DNA of 64,000 nt from Flavobacterium sp. (GCF_017744675.1 NZ_JAGIAV010000001.1:62001-126000); one strand, 5' to 3'; positions 26,155 through 35,445 are shown, counted from the first letter of the stretch. The notes: generated by a model from the letters alone, not told the origin. Translations and numbers: made by a program.

Positions 26155-26841
26155 TTAATTCCTCCTGCTTCCAGAATAAATTGATATATAGTACAGCAAC
26201 GTTGCAATAGAACCAATTGCTGCTACTACATAAGTTCTTGCTGCCCATTTTAAAGCATCTTTTGCTCCTGCTTGTTCTTCTTGCGTAAGCATATGTTTGT
26301 TTTCTAACCAAGCCAAAGCGCGGTTACTCGCATCGTATTCTACTGGAAGCGTAATAATCGAAAATAAAGTCGTTGCTGCAAAAATCACAATTCCGACTAA
26401 TAATAATCCAGGAAAAACTCTAATCATTAAAATTCCTGCAAGCAATATCCATTGTACATAATTGGAAGCAACACTTACAATTGGCACTAGTTTAGAACGC
26501 ATTGTAAGCCATTCGTAACCAATTGCATGCTGTACAGCGTGACCGCACTCGTGCGCCGCAACAGCCGCCGCGGCTGCATTGCGATGGTTGTAAACCGCCT
26601 CACTTAAATTTACTGTTTTATCTGATGGATTATAATGATCTGTTAACTGACCTGGAGTTGAGATAACGCGAACATCTGTGATTCCGTTATCGGCAAGCAT
26701 TTTTTCGGCGATTTCACGGCCGCTCATTCCGTTTCTCAACTGCAATTTCGAATACAATTCAAATTTACTCTTCAGCTGCGAACTTACCAGCCAGCTGAAC
26801 AACATTATAGCTCCAGCAATAATTAAATATCCTGATCCCAT
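26155..26841 (-). CDS. Membrane zinc metallopeptidase of the YugP family
   Basis: The product has 228 residues. An N-terminal helix (GYLIIAGAIMLFSWLVSS) is followed by the peptidase part with the zinc motif VAAHECGHAVQHAIGYEW, where the two His and the Glu fit HExxH. Two further helices lie at about 125-165 and one near 205. The family (zinc peptidase 2) is found at the inner membrane; natural substrates are unknown. It seems monocistronic and convergent with the Lrp gene. Confidence 0.88.
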   Translation of the reverse strand: MGSGYLIIAGAIMLFSWLVSSQLKSKFELYSKLQLRNGMSGREIAEKMLADNGITDVRVISTPGQLTDHYNPSDKTVNLSEAVYNHRNAAAAAVAAHECGHAVQHAIGYEWLTMRSKLVPIVSVASNYVQWILLAGILMIRVFPGLLLVGIVIFAATTLFSIITLPVEYDASNRALAWLENKHMLTQEEQAGAKDALKWAARTYVVAAIGSIATLLYYISIYSGSRRN

Positions 26842-26943
26842 TTCTTTCTGTTTTAAGATTGATTTTTAAATTTACAAAACAAACTGCAAAATGCGAACCA
26901 TTTTAACAAAATGCCATTTTGACATTTTTATACCATTTTTGAC

Positions 26944-27573
26944 TTAATTCAGCATGTTGTTTTTGAGCAGGAACGCAATTAGCTCTGCCACATTTTTCAT
27001 TTTGTATTTCTGAAGAATGTTGCGTCGGTGCGTTTGAACGGTTAAAAAGCTTAAAAATAAATCGTCGGCTATTTCCTGAGTCGATTTTCCTTGAGAAAGC
27101 AACAAGGCAATATCGCGTTCTCTTCGGCTTAAACCTGGAATTCTTTCTAAATCTTCAGACAAAGGCTGGCTGATTATGGTTTTTACTTCTTCACTAAAAA
27201 CAATTTCGCCATCAATGGCTTTATAGATACATTCTTTAAACTCATCAAAAGAGGCATTTTTAAGAATATAACCGTTTCCGCCGTTCTGAATAAACTGCAT
27301 CACCAAACTTCTCTCAGATTGGCTGCTCATACCCAAAATCACTATTTTCGGGTATTTTTGCTTGATTATTTTACACAAATCAACTCCATTTATAATCGGA
27401 AGAAAAATATCCATTAAAATTAGATCGACATTATGATCTTCGATATAATCCAAAAGTGCCACTCCCGACCCGAATTTTTCCACAATTTCTATATTTTCTA
27501 AATCTGAAAGCAAACCTGCAATTCCAGAAATCACAATAGGATGGTCGTCTACTATTACCGTTTTATACTTCAT
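26944..27573 (-). CDS. NarL-family response regulator
   Basis: The product has 209 residues from the ATG at 27573. The receiver has DDH (VIVDDHPIVISGI) and the phospho-acceptor Asp55 in LILMDIFLPIINGVDL. The C-terminal LuxR-type helix-turn-helix is LSRRERDIALLLSQGKSTQE then LTVQTHRRNILQKYK. It lies 13 bases after the kinase gene, forming a two-component pair. A palindrome in front of the kinase and the divergent lipoprotein gene is a possible target site. Confidence 0.9.
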   Translation of the reverse strand: MKYKTVIVDDHPIVISGIAGLLSDLENIEIVEKFGSGVALLDYIEDHNVDLILMDIFLPIINGVDLCKIIKQKYPKIVILGMSSQSERSLVMQFIQNGGNGYILKNASFDEFKECIYKAIDGEIVFSEEVKTIISQPLSEDLERIPGLSRRERDIALLLSQGKSTQEIADDLFLSFLTVQTHRRNILQKYKMKNVAELIAFLLKNNMLN

Positions 27574-27586
27574 AATCACGATTGGG

Positions 27587-29575
27587 TTATAGTTTTAATT
27601 CTATATAAGTTGAAGTTCCTTTATCAAGAACAGAATCTATTTCTATTTTTCCGTTTAAAAAAGCCACGCGATTTTTAATATTACGCAAGCCCATTCCGTC
27701 TTTCTTTTCTGCATCTTCAACATTAAAACCAATTCCATTGTCCTCTACCGTAATAAAAAATACATCTTTATTTAGCGAACAGGAAACTAGAATTTGAGAG
27801 GCTTTGGCATATTTTAACGCATTATTTAAAAGTTCCTGAATAATTCTGAAAATCATGATTTTAAAATGCTGTGGCAAAGTTGTTTTTTTATTCAGATACT
27901 GAAATTCGATTGCCGTTTCTGGTGTAGAATGCGAAGCGCATAAATCTCGAAGAGCGTGCTCAAGTCCCAATTTCACTAAGCTTTCAGGCATTAAATTCTG
28001 AGAGATATTGCGCAGCTCTTTTATAGAATCGTTGAGCATTGCATTTATATTCGGTTCGTTTTCCTTGTTTTCGCGTTCAGCGAGATTCAAATGCATTTTA
28101 AGCCCAGACAGCATACTTCCAAGTCCGTCGTGCAGATCTCTTGCAATTCTTTTGCGTTCAATTTCTTCACCTTCAATCAAAGCATTGGAAATCGATAATT
28201 TCTGCTGATTTTCTAATGCTTCAAGTTCTTGCTTATGATTGACTTCTTTTTGAAAACTTATCTTTTTCTGATAATTATTCCAACTCCATAAAAACAAAAC
28301 CGTCAGAAACAAAACAAAAGAAAGCACCGCAAAAAGCATCATATTCAAACGATTGTTATTTACCTGCAATACTGCTTTTTCATTTTCAGACTGCAGCAAA
28401 CCAATTTTCTTTTCGCTTTCCACTTTTTTATATTTTGCTTCAAGCTCTACAATTTCGTTTTTCAGCTTGGCATCGTTCAAACTATCATTAATAACATTGT
28501 ATTTGTTTGAATAAAAATAAGCTTTCGGATATTCTTTAGTAGCATCATATACTTTTGACAATTCCTTATAATAGTTTTTCTTATCTACAATAAAGGGAGT
28601 ATTTTCTACCAAATACTCTAAATTACTTTTGGCTTTAGCGTAATTTTTAAGTTTAAAAAGCACTTCATATTCAGCAAATTTTAAACGATTTACCGCAATA
28701 GCGTTCTGATGGCTTTCTGCCGATTTAATTCCTTTTTCAAAACTCGCTAAGGCTTCAGTATGCCTATTTTGTTTGGCATAATAAATCCCTTCCGAATAAA
28801 AATAGGAATCGTTTAAATTTGATGACGGATATTTTTCTAAAGTCGAATAGGCTTTATCCAGAATTTCTTTGGCATCATAAAAATGCTTAAGCTCAACTAG
28901 ATTCTCTGCATTTATGATATACGTTTCCATCTTAGACTCTGCTAAAGTTGCCGATTTTTTCGTGGCGCTTTCAATATATTTCTGAGCTTGATCTAGATAT
29001 TCGGCGGCTTTTTTGCGTTCGTCATTATTCATAAAAATAATGGCAACTGCCTTATTGAGAGCACTTATTAATTCATAATCGCCACTTTTTTTAGCAATCG
29101 GAATTGCTTCATTAACCAGCAACTTCATATAAGCATTTTCGTTATTCTTGCGCTGCTGCATAATGCCATAGTTCTGAAGTATAACGGCACGAAGTTTATA
29201 AGCTTCTTTATTATGATATTTTTTGAGTTTGTCGTTTGCCTCAAGTAACGTCTTTTCAAAACCTTCTATATCGCCTTTTTCTATAAAACTGTAAGCATTA
29301 TAAAAAACAGAAGCATCTTTTAAAAAAGGATAGTTTACTTTCAACCGATTGGCCTGTTCCAGATATTCTTTAGATTTTTTAGCATCCTGTGCCATCAAAA
29401 ACAGTTTTGAAAGCCTAAAACTATTCAAACATTTGACACTATCGGATTTTGTGTTTTTTGTGATTTTAACAATACTATCGATATAAACGCTATCGTCATC
29501 TAATGAAAGAATTACTTGTGAATTGGAAATTGCGGTAAAAAATAAAAAAAATAAAAAGGCGTAAAGTTTCTTCAT
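27587..29575 (-). CDS. Sensor histidine kinase with tetratricopeptide repeats (HisKA_3 type)
   Basis: The product has 662 residues. A signal peptide or first helix is at 1-20. Residues about 45-370 are helical repeats of the tetratricopeptide type (for example YYAKQNRHTEALASFEKGI), predicted periplasmic. A membrane helix lies at 412-432, after a coiled coil. The phospho-accepting His482 is in ERKRIARDLHDGLGSMLSGL, and the ATPase part has IIQELLNNALKYAKA, VEDNGIGF and GMGLRNIKNRV. This is a common Bacteroidetes kinase type; the stimulus is unknown. It is co-transcribed with the response regulator. Confidence 0.9.
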   Translation of the reverse strand: MKKLYAFLFFLFFTAISNSQVILSLDDDSVYIDSIVKITKNTKSDSVKCLNSFRLSKLFLMAQDAKKSKEYLEQANRLKVNYPFLKDASVFYNAYSFIEKGDIEGFEKTLLEANDKLKKYHNKEAYKLRAVILQNYGIMQQRKNNENAYMKLLVNEAIPIAKKSGDYELISALNKAVAIIFMNNDERKKAAEYLDQAQKYIESATKKSATLAESKMETYIINAENLVELKHFYDAKEILDKAYSTLEKYPSSNLNDSYFYSEGIYYAKQNRHTEALASFEKGIKSAESHQNAIAVNRLKFAEYEVLFKLKNYAKAKSNLEYLVENTPFIVDKKNYYKELSKVYDATKEYPKAYFYSNKYNVINDSLNDAKLKNEIVELEAKYKKVESEKKIGLLQSENEKAVLQVNNNRLNMMLFAVLSFVLFLTVLFLWSWNNYQKKISFQKEVNHKQELEALENQQKLSISNALIEGEEIERKRIARDLHDGLGSMLSGLKMHLNLAERENKENEPNINAMLNDSIKELRNISQNLMPESLVKLGLEHALRDLCASHSTPETAIEFQYLNKKTTLPQHFKIMIFRIIQELLNNALKYAKASQILVSCSLNKDVFFITVEDNGIGFNVEDAEKKDGMGLRNIKNRVAFLNGKIEIDSVLDKGTSTYIELKL

Positions 29576-29637
29576 AAGTGTGGCATTTACTCAAAGTTAT
29601 TAAAGCTTAACGACTTTCAAAAAGAAACAGCTTGCTT

Positions 29638-29678
29638 TTACCTGATATCAGGTAATAAAAAATACATTTTATCAGGTA
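29638..29678. promoter_or_regulatory. 18-base palindrome plus half site, candidate operator
   Basis: TTACCTGATATCAGGTAA at 29638-29655 is a perfect palindrome. A half site ATCAGGTA follows at 29671-29678, 24 bases (about two helix turns) from the same half in the palindrome and directly before the -33 TTG of the lipoprotein promoter. The neighbouring NarL-type regulator is the obvious candidate to bind. Confidence 0.6.
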
Positions 29679-29709
29679 TTGACCGCCCGAAGCTAAGGGT
29701 CTAATTTTG
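29679..29709 (+). promoter_or_regulatory. Promoter of the MmpS-like lipoprotein gene
   Basis: TTG (29679-29681), a 20-base spacer and TAATTTTG (29702-29709) match the Bacteroidetes promoter consensus fully. The ATG is at 29743. Confidence 0.8.
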
Positions 29710-29742
29710 TTATAATCTGAATATTAATTAAAAAAATATATT

Positions 29743-30141
29743 ATGAAATCAATATTGAAAACTTTAGCAATTGTATTGACTCTTGCTTTTACAGCGGTTT
29801 CTTGCAGCAGTGATGATGATAAAGGCTCAGGAAACAACTCAAGAGAAGTTAAATATGAAATAACTGGAAATTACACAGGAACTCTTTCTACTACTTTCTT
29901 TGAAAAAGGAGGCAATGTACTGAATGAAGACATTACTAAACTTCCTTGGACTAAAGAATTTACAGCAGAAGCAAAATCTATAGGTGCATCTTTAAGCGCA
30001 AGTGGATATGGCGGTGTTGCTGGACAAACATTAACTGGTAAAATGTATATCGGAGGAAAATTAGAAAATGAATTAACTGCAAAAGCAAATAATGACGGAA
30101 TAATTGTATTATCACTTACGCCTTTTGTTTTTGGACAATAA
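29743..30141 (+). CDS. Small lipoprotein with an MmpS-like domain
   Basis: The product has 132 residues. The lipoprotein signal ends at Cys21 (LAFTAVSCSSDDDKGSG), and the acidic tail after Cys suggests surface display. The body (KYEITGNYTGTLSTTFFEKG, LPWTKEFTAEAKSIGASLSA, GKMYIGGKLENELTAKA) resembles the small beta-sandwich of mycobacterial MmpS proteins, including the LPW and the late VDGK-like hairpin. That is a family impression, not a search result. It is divergent from the NarL-type kinase operon, with a palindrome between, so it is probably a target of that system. Confidence 0.65.
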   Translation: MKSILKTLAIVLTLAFTAVSCSSDDDKGSGNNSREVKYEITGNYTGTLSTTFFEKGGNVLNEDITKLPWTKEFTAEAKSIGASLSASGYGGVAGQTLTGKMYIGGKLENELTAKANNDGIIVLSLTPFVFGQ

Positions 30142-30178
30142 TTGATAAAATTTAGAATTTAAATTTTGGGTTTTTGGT

Positions 30179-30212
30179 AAAAAAAGCTTCGTATTGCACG
30201 AAGCTTTTTTTT
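30179..30212. terminator. Bidirectional terminator between convergent genes
   Basis: AAAAAGCTTCGT and ACGAAGCTTTTT form a 12-base perfect stem with a 5-base loop, flanked by A and T runs so that it works in both directions. Confidence 0.9.
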
Positions 30213-30807
30213 ATTCCTCTAATTGATGATTAACTTCTTCAAACTTTTCGATAAGTCCATTTATTTTATCCTGCTGCTTTTTAGCTTGTTTTGGACGAAT
30301 GTAAAACCAATTGAACAACATCCAAAACAAGGTTATTCCGTAGGTTAAACTTGCTCCTAAAACACTCATTCTGCCGGCATATTCATACATATACAAACAA
30401 ACGCCAAGCGTAAGTGCAATAAAGTAAAAAGTCATCATTTTGGTTTGCAAAAATTGCTGTTTCTTTTTTATCAGAATCAGTTTCTGCAAATATTCCTGAT
30501 TGGTTTGCGTAGCATCGATGTTTTTATAATCGTTCAGTAATTTATTATAGACAAACATATAAACCGCCATAGCCAAGATTATTAGAATAATTCCGATTTT
30601 AGTCGAAATAAACTGAGGCTGAAAATGTATCCAGATAAAAATTATAATAGCACTTGTGGCTAGAAGCATAATATTGGTCAACCATAAACAGCGCAAAGCT
30701 GTTTTTTTAAACTTACTTAATCGCACCAGCAAATCACTCATATCTGGCTGACTTACGGATTGTTTTTTCCATAAATCTTTAAAATCTATATTATTATCGT
30801 TGATCAT
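30211..30807 (-). CDS. Membrane protein co-transcribed with an ECF sigma factor, possible anti-sigma factor
   Basis: The product has 198 residues. The first 40 are cytoplasmic (KDLWKKQSVSQPDMSDLLVR), followed by two helices (about 43-62 and 68-90), a charged loop and two more helices (about 125-142 and 150-168). The first codons overlap the sigma factor gene by 14 bases. Position suggests that it holds the sigma factor at the membrane, as anti-sigma factors do, but I see no recognised anti-sigma domain. No homologue with known function is recognised. Confidence 0.7.
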   Translation of the reverse strand: MINDNNIDFKDLWKKQSVSQPDMSDLLVRLSKFKKTALRCLWLTNIMLLATSAIIIFIWIHFQPQFISTKIGIILIILAMAVYMFVYNKLLNDYKNIDATQTNQEYLQKLILIKKKQQFLQTKMMTFYFIALTLGVCLYMYEYAGRMSVLGASLTYGITLFWMLFNWFYIRPKQAKKQQDKINGLIEKFEEVNHQLEE

Positions 30808-31267
30808 TGTCTTTAAATTTTTGAGTCAGTTTTTCTTTAATTCTGTGAATTTTCACTCTAACATTGGCTTCCGAAAGTCCGACGATTTTAGCAATTTCAT
30901 TTTGCTTGATATCTTCTAATTCTAATGAAATAATGATACGATCGGTTTCCGGAAGCTCAGCAATACACTTATACAAGAATTGAATCTGAGGTTCTATAGA
31001 ATTTTGTTTTTCTTCTGAAAGATGAATGGGAAGTTCTGATTTCGGGAAACGCTTTTGTTTTTCAATCTGTCTCAGACAATTATTAGAAGCAATTCTAAAA
31101 ATCCACGTTCCAATAGACGATTCGTTTCTAAAGGTTTCCAGTTTTTGCCAAACAATTATAAAAGTTTCCTGAGCTAAATCTTGCGCTGCATCGTAATCGT
31201 TCACGAAACCCATGCAAAGCCTGAAAATTCGATCCCAATACGTTTTGTAGATTTGTTCAAATTCCAT
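30794..31267 (-). CDS. ECF-type RNA polymerase sigma factor
   Basis: The product has 157 residues from the ATG at 31267, which lies two bases after the stop of the hydrolase gene; the in-frame extension to 31309 would overlap that gene. Region 2 has YKTYWDRIFRLCMGFVNDYD and AQDLAQETFIIVWQKLETF; region 4 has ELPETDRIIISLELEDIKQ and GLSEANVRVKIHRIKEKL. It would direct polymerase to a small regulon. It forms an operon with a secreted alpha/beta hydrolase upstream and a membrane protein downstream. Confidence 0.9.
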   Translation of the reverse strand: MEFEQIYKTYWDRIFRLCMGFVNDYDAAQDLAQETFIIVWQKLETFRNESSIGTWIFRIASNNCLRQIEKQKRFPKSELPIHLSEEKQNSIEPQIQFLYKCIAELPETDRIIISLELEDIKQNEIAKIVGLSEANVRVKIHRIKEKLTQKFKDNDQR

Positions 31268-31269
31268 TC

Positions 31270-32118
31270 TTACGATTTTAAAAAAGTGCTTAATTGACCT
31301 AAATACCAAGCAGTGTCATCATACATAATAAAATGCAGACCGCTTGTAGCATATTGAAAATTAGCCGTTTTTAAATTTTTATACTGACCCTCGATAGCTG
31401 GTTTTAAATTTATAAAATAAGATTCTAATAAAATTAATGACGGACATTTAATCTGTGCGATTTTTTCTCTTAAATCAATATTGAAAAAATCACAATACAT
31501 TTGCCCAAAAGTATTTCGATCCGATTTTACGCTCCAATCTACTACCATATCTAGTTTTGATGTATCGGCCAAAAGTCTTGGCATGGTCTTTTTCTGCATA
31601 TCGTAAAACTCATCGTTGCTCATTCCTGTCATTTGATTTACAGTCGAAGAACAATCGTTATTCATTTTAGATTTAAAAGCAGGATCGTTTAAAGCCGCCA
31701 AACAAGGAAGCGCATCTACAACCACAATCTTGCTAACCAAATCTGGATAATCTGCTGCAATGGCAAGTGCCAGCGCACCACCCATACTGTGGCCAATTAA
31801 AATTGGTTTTTCAATTTGATTGTCTTTAATATAATTAGCAATTCCGTTTTTCCAGTTTTCAAAAGAAGCATTTGGCTGTGGTTTTCTACCGGCAAAACCA
31901 GCCATTGTAAGTGTATAACAAGTAAATTGATTTTCGAATGTGGCTCTGGTTTCGTTCCAAACATCGCCAGAAGAAGCAAAGCCAGGAATAAATATAATAG
32001 ATTGATCTCCGTTTCCGGTTTTTAAAATTTCAAACGGAAATTGTTTTGTTTGTCCAAAAACATTTAAGCATAAAGCTGAAAATAAGAATGCGATAATTAA
32101 GATGATATACTTTTTCAT
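31270..32118 (-). CDS. Exported alpha/beta hydrolase
   Basis: The product has 282 residues with a signal peptide (MKKYIILIIAFLFSALCLNV...FGQ). The fold is shown by IIFIPGFASSGDVWNE, the nucleophile elbow PILIGHSMGGALALAIAADY, and the acid and His near the C-terminus (LHFIMYDDTAWYL). The substrate is unknown. It is first in an operon with an ECF sigma factor, so it may belong to an envelope response. It overlaps nothing, and its promoter region lies in the repeat-rich spacer 32119-32430. Confidence 0.85.
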   Translation of the reverse strand: MKKYIILIIAFLFSALCLNVFGQTKQFPFEILKTGNGDQSIIFIPGFASSGDVWNETRATFENQFTCYTLTMAGFAGRKPQPNASFENWKNGIANYIKDNQIEKPILIGHSMGGALALAIAADYPDLVSKIVVVDALPCLAALNDPAFKSKMNNDCSSTVNQMTGMSNDEFYDMQKKTMPRLLADTSKLDMVVDWSVKSDRNTFGQMYCDFFNIDLREKIAQIKCPSLILLESYFINLKPAIEGQYKNLKTANFQYATSGLHFIMYDDTAWYLGQLSTFLKS

Positions 32119-32291
32119 TTTTAATAGTTTTTAAGTTGTTAATTAAATCGGATCCATGCTTTTGATACGGCAACTATTAAAATGTTACAACTTTTTTTAA
32201 AATTTCAATAAAAAAATTCTAAATCCCAATGATTGAAAGGGAAATTCCAATATTAAAATTCCAAATTCCAAACTGATTCGGGTAATTTTCC

Positions 32292-32352
32292 GCCACGAAT
32301 TCACGAATTATTTTTGACAATCTTTGAGAATAAAAATTCATGAATTCGTGGC
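32292..32352. repeat. Inverted repeat of the GCCACGAATTCACGAATT family (spacer 32119-32430)
   Basis: GCCACGAATTCACGAATT pairs with AATTCATGAATTCGTGGC around about 25 bases. The outer flanks are also inverted repeats (TTCCAAATTCCAAACTG near 32260; AAAATTGGAATTTGGAA near 32392), so most of this 312-base spacer is one nested palindrome. Copies are at 44380-44529, 51039-51084 and 58243-58337. Confidence 0.85.
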
Positions 32353-32430
32353 AAAAAAAAACATAAAAAAAATCCCAAATCCCAATCGTAAAATTGGAAT
32401 TTGGAATTTTTATATTGAAAATTAATTTGG

Positions 32431-35295
32431 TTATCCTACCAAATTAATGATTTTCCCAGGAACAATAATCACTTTATTTGGAGTTCTTCCGTCTAAGTGT
32501 TTTTGTGTTCTTTCGTCTTTCATTACGATTTCTTCGATTTGCGCTGCGGTTAAATCCAAAGGCAATTCGATTGTGAAACGCATTTTTCCGTTGAAAGAAA
32601 CTGGATATTCTTTGTTGGTTTCAACCAAATGTTTTTCTTCAAAAATTGGGAACGCAACATCAGAAATTGAAGTTGTATGTCCTAATTGCGACCATAATTC
32701 TTCAGCAATATGCGGTGCGTAAGGCGAAACCAAAATGGCTAATGGTTCTAAAATCGCTCTTGAATGACAATTTTGAGAAGACAATTCGTTAACACAAATC
32801 ATAAACTGAGAAACCGAAGTATTGAAAGAGAAATTCTCAATATCATCAGCTACTTTTTTGATGGTTTTATGCAACGATTTCAAGTTGTCTTTTGTTGGTT
32901 CGTCGTTGTTTACGATTAAACCATTGTCATCAAAATACAATCTCCATAATTTTTTAAGGAAACCAAATACCCCAGAAATTCCAGCAGTATTCCAAGGTTT
33001 TGCCTGCTCTAATGGCCCTAAGAACATTTCGTACAAACGTAATGTATCAGCACCATATTCTGCGCAAATATCATCTGGAGTTACAACATTATAGTATGAT
33101 TTCGACATTTTTTCAACCTCACGTCCTACAATGTATTTTCCGTTTTCATCAAAAATAAATTCAGCTGTATTGAAATCTTCTCTCCAAGCTTTGAACTTTT
33201 CGATATTTAATTCATCCGAAGAATTTACGAAATTAACATCAACACGAATTGGCTGTACTTTTTGATCTGCGATCTTATTTTTAGACACAAAAGTATTGGT
33301 TCCTTCTAATCTGTAAACATAAGCAGTCGTTCCTAAAATCATTCCCTGATTGATCAGCTTTTTGAATGGTTCTTCGGTTGGAGCCAAACCTTTATCTTTT
33401 AAGAATTTGTTCCAGAAACGAGAATACAATAAGTGACCTGTTGCGTGTTCGCTTCCTCCAATGTATAAATCTACACTTTCCCAATAAGCTAAAGCTTCTT
33501 TACTTGCAAACTCATTTTCATTGTGTGCATCCATGTAACGCATCCAATACCATGAACTTCCCGCCCAACCTGGCATAGTGTTTAACTCTAAAGGAAAAAT
33601 AGTGACATTGTCAATCAACTGAGTACTAACCACTGAATTCTGAACACTGTCCCAAGCCCAAACTGCAGCATTCCCTAATGGTGGCAATCCGTCTTCAGTT
33701 GGTAAATATTTCTCTACTTCTGGCAAAATAATTGGCAAGTGTTGAGAATCGATCATTTTTGGAAGTCCATTCACATAATAAACCGGGAATGGCTCACCCC
33801 AATAACGCTGACGAGAGAAAACAGCATCACGCAAACGGTAATTGGTTTTTCCAGTTCCCTGACCAATTTCTTCCAATTTTTCGATCGCTTTTTTAGTTCC
33901 CTCTTTATAATTTAATCCGTTTAAGAAATCAGAATTTGCTATTTCAACGTTATCTTTAGATCCGTAAGCCGCTTCAGAAATATCAACATTGGCGAAAATG
34001 TTTTTAATTTCCTGCATTCCGTTTTGACCTTTAAAGAAATTAGCAAAAGCATAATCTCTCTCATCGCCACAAGGAACCGCCATAACCGCTCCTGTTCCGT
34101 AACCTGCCAAAACATAATCGCCAATCCAAACCGGAATTGGTTCTTTTGTGAACGGATGTTCCGCATAAGCTCCTGTAAATGCACCTGAAATCGTTTTTAC
34201 ATCAGCCATACGCTCGCGCTCAGAACGTTTAGACGTTTTTTCAATATACGCTTCAACTTCGGCTTTTTGTTCTGGAGTTGTAATTTTAGCCACCAAATCA
34301 TGCTCTGGTGCTAAAGTCATAAAAGTAACTCCAAAAATAGTATCAGGACGAGTAGTAAAAACGTCAATTACTTCATCGTGATTTTTCACATTGAAAGTAA
34401 CCATCGCACCAACCGATTTTCCGATCCAGTTTCTTTGCGATTCTTTAATAGATTCGCTCCAGTCAATCGTATTTAAACCGTCAAGCAAACGCTCAGCATA
34501 AGCAGAAATACGCATGCTCCATTGTGTCATTTTTTTACGGATAACAGGAAATCCTCCACGCTCAGAAACTCCGTTTACAATTTCGTCATTTGCCAAAACA
34601 GTTCCTAAACCAGGACACCAGTTAACTTCTGTTTCTGCTAAATAAGTCAATCTATATTGCAAAAGGATTTTTTCTTGTTCGTCTGCTGAAAGTGCGTTCC
34701 ACTCGTCTGCAGAGAAAACGGCAATATTATCATCAGAAACTGCTTTCACATTCGCATTTCCTTCTTTTTCAAAAACAGAAATTAATGTTGCAATATCTTC
34801 GGCTTTATCTGAATTTTTATTGTACCAAGAATTGAACAATTGAATAAAAATCCATTGTGTATGTTTGTAATAATCTGGATTTGAAGTACGAACTTCACGC
34901 CCCCAGTCAAAAGAAAAACCAATTTTATCCAATTGTTTTCTGTAACCAGCAATTTGTTTTCCTTCTTTATCTACTCCACCGTCAATGTTTACGCGAGTTG
35001 TATCTTCTGGACGCTGACCTGTTTGAATTGCATATTGCTCTGCTGGCAATCCGAAACTATCGTATCCCATCGGATGCAAAACATTGAATCCTTGATGTCT
35101 TTTGAAACGAGAATAAACATCTGAAGCAATATACCCCAGCGGATGCCCAACGTGCAGTCCTGCTCCCGACGGATAAGGAAACATGTCTAAAACATAATGC
35201 TTCGGTTTTTCAGAATTGTTTTTAGCAGCAAAAGTTTCATTTTCTGCCCAATACTTCTGCCATTTGGCGTCTATTTCGTTTGGATTGTATTTCAT
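32431..35295 (-). CDS. leuS: Leucyl-tRNA synthetase
   Basis: The product has 954 residues. It charges tRNA-Leu. The HIGH-type motif is in DMFPYPSGAGLHVGHPLGY, the KMSKS motif in REVEKMSKSYYNVVTPDDI, and the editing domain lies in between (TTRPDTIFGVTFMTLAPEHD). The C-terminal anticodon-binding part ends TPNKVIIVPGKIINLVG. The length is on the long side for bacteria, as in other Bacteroidetes, owing to insertions in the editing region. It is monocistronic with its own promoter at 35351-35380. Confidence 0.97.
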   Translation of the reverse strand: MKYNPNEIDAKWQKYWAENETFAAKNNSEKPKHYVLDMFPYPSGAGLHVGHPLGYIASDVYSRFKRHQGFNVLHPMGYDSFGLPAEQYAIQTGQRPEDTTRVNIDGGVDKEGKQIAGYRKQLDKIGFSFDWGREVRTSNPDYYKHTQWIFIQLFNSWYNKNSDKAEDIATLISVFEKEGNANVKAVSDDNIAVFSADEWNALSADEQEKILLQYRLTYLAETEVNWCPGLGTVLANDEIVNGVSERGGFPVIRKKMTQWSMRISAYAERLLDGLNTIDWSESIKESQRNWIGKSVGAMVTFNVKNHDEVIDVFTTRPDTIFGVTFMTLAPEHDLVAKITTPEQKAEVEAYIEKTSKRSERERMADVKTISGAFTGAYAEHPFTKEPIPVWIGDYVLAGYGTGAVMAVPCGDERDYAFANFFKGQNGMQEIKNIFANVDISEAAYGSKDNVEIANSDFLNGLNYKEGTKKAIEKLEEIGQGTGKTNYRLRDAVFSRQRYWGEPFPVYYVNGLPKMIDSQHLPIILPEVEKYLPTEDGLPPLGNAAVWAWDSVQNSVVSTQLIDNVTIFPLELNTMPGWAGSSWYWMRYMDAHNENEFASKEALAYWESVDLYIGGSEHATGHLLYSRFWNKFLKDKGLAPTEEPFKKLINQGMILGTTAYVYRLEGTNTFVSKNKIADQKVQPIRVDVNFVNSSDELNIEKFKAWREDFNTAEFIFDENGKYIVGREVEKMSKSYYNVVTPDDICAEYGADTLRLYEMFLGPLEQAKPWNTAGISGVFGFLKKLWRLYFDDNGLIVNNDEPTKDNLKSLHKTIKKVADDIENFSFNTSVSQFMICVNELSSQNCHSRAILEPLAILVSPYAPHIAEELWSQLGHTTSISDVAFPIFEEKHLVETNKEYPVSFNGKMRFTIELPLDLTAAQIEEIVMKDERTQKHLDGRTPNKVIIVPGKIINLVG

Positions 35296-35350
35296 TTTTA
35301 TTTTTGAGTTGCTAAGTTACTGAGTAACTAAGGTTCTAAGTTTTAAGCCG

Positions 35351-35380
35351 CAAATTTACATTTATTGCGCATTGTACCAA
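35351..35380 (-). promoter_or_regulatory. Promoter of leuS
   Basis: On the minus strand TTG (35380-35378), a 19-base spacer and TAAATTTG (35358-35351) match the Bacteroidetes promoter. The leader of about 50 bases carries GTTACTCAGTAACTT-type repeat sequence (35305-35345). Confidence 0.8.
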
Positions 35381-35415
35381 AGCTATTTCACTGACAAACA
35401 AATAAAATAACTAAT

Positions 35416-35445
35416 TACGTATTCACGATTACGTAAAAATACGTA
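35416..35445. promoter_or_regulatory. Triple TACGTA motif, candidate operator of the ModE-like gene
   Basis: The self-complementary hexamer TACGTA occurs at 35416, 35430 and 35440 in front of the ATG at 35484. ATTACGTATT and AATACGTATT context makes the outer copies alike. It may be the autoregulatory site of the small winged-helix protein. Confidence 0.5.

Noticed and set aside
26010..26160. GATAATTAGATAATT repeats considered as a CRISPR-like or origin-like array
   Set aside because: They are inverted around a terminator between convergent genes, irregular in spacing, and there is no dnaA, gyrase or repN gene nearby.
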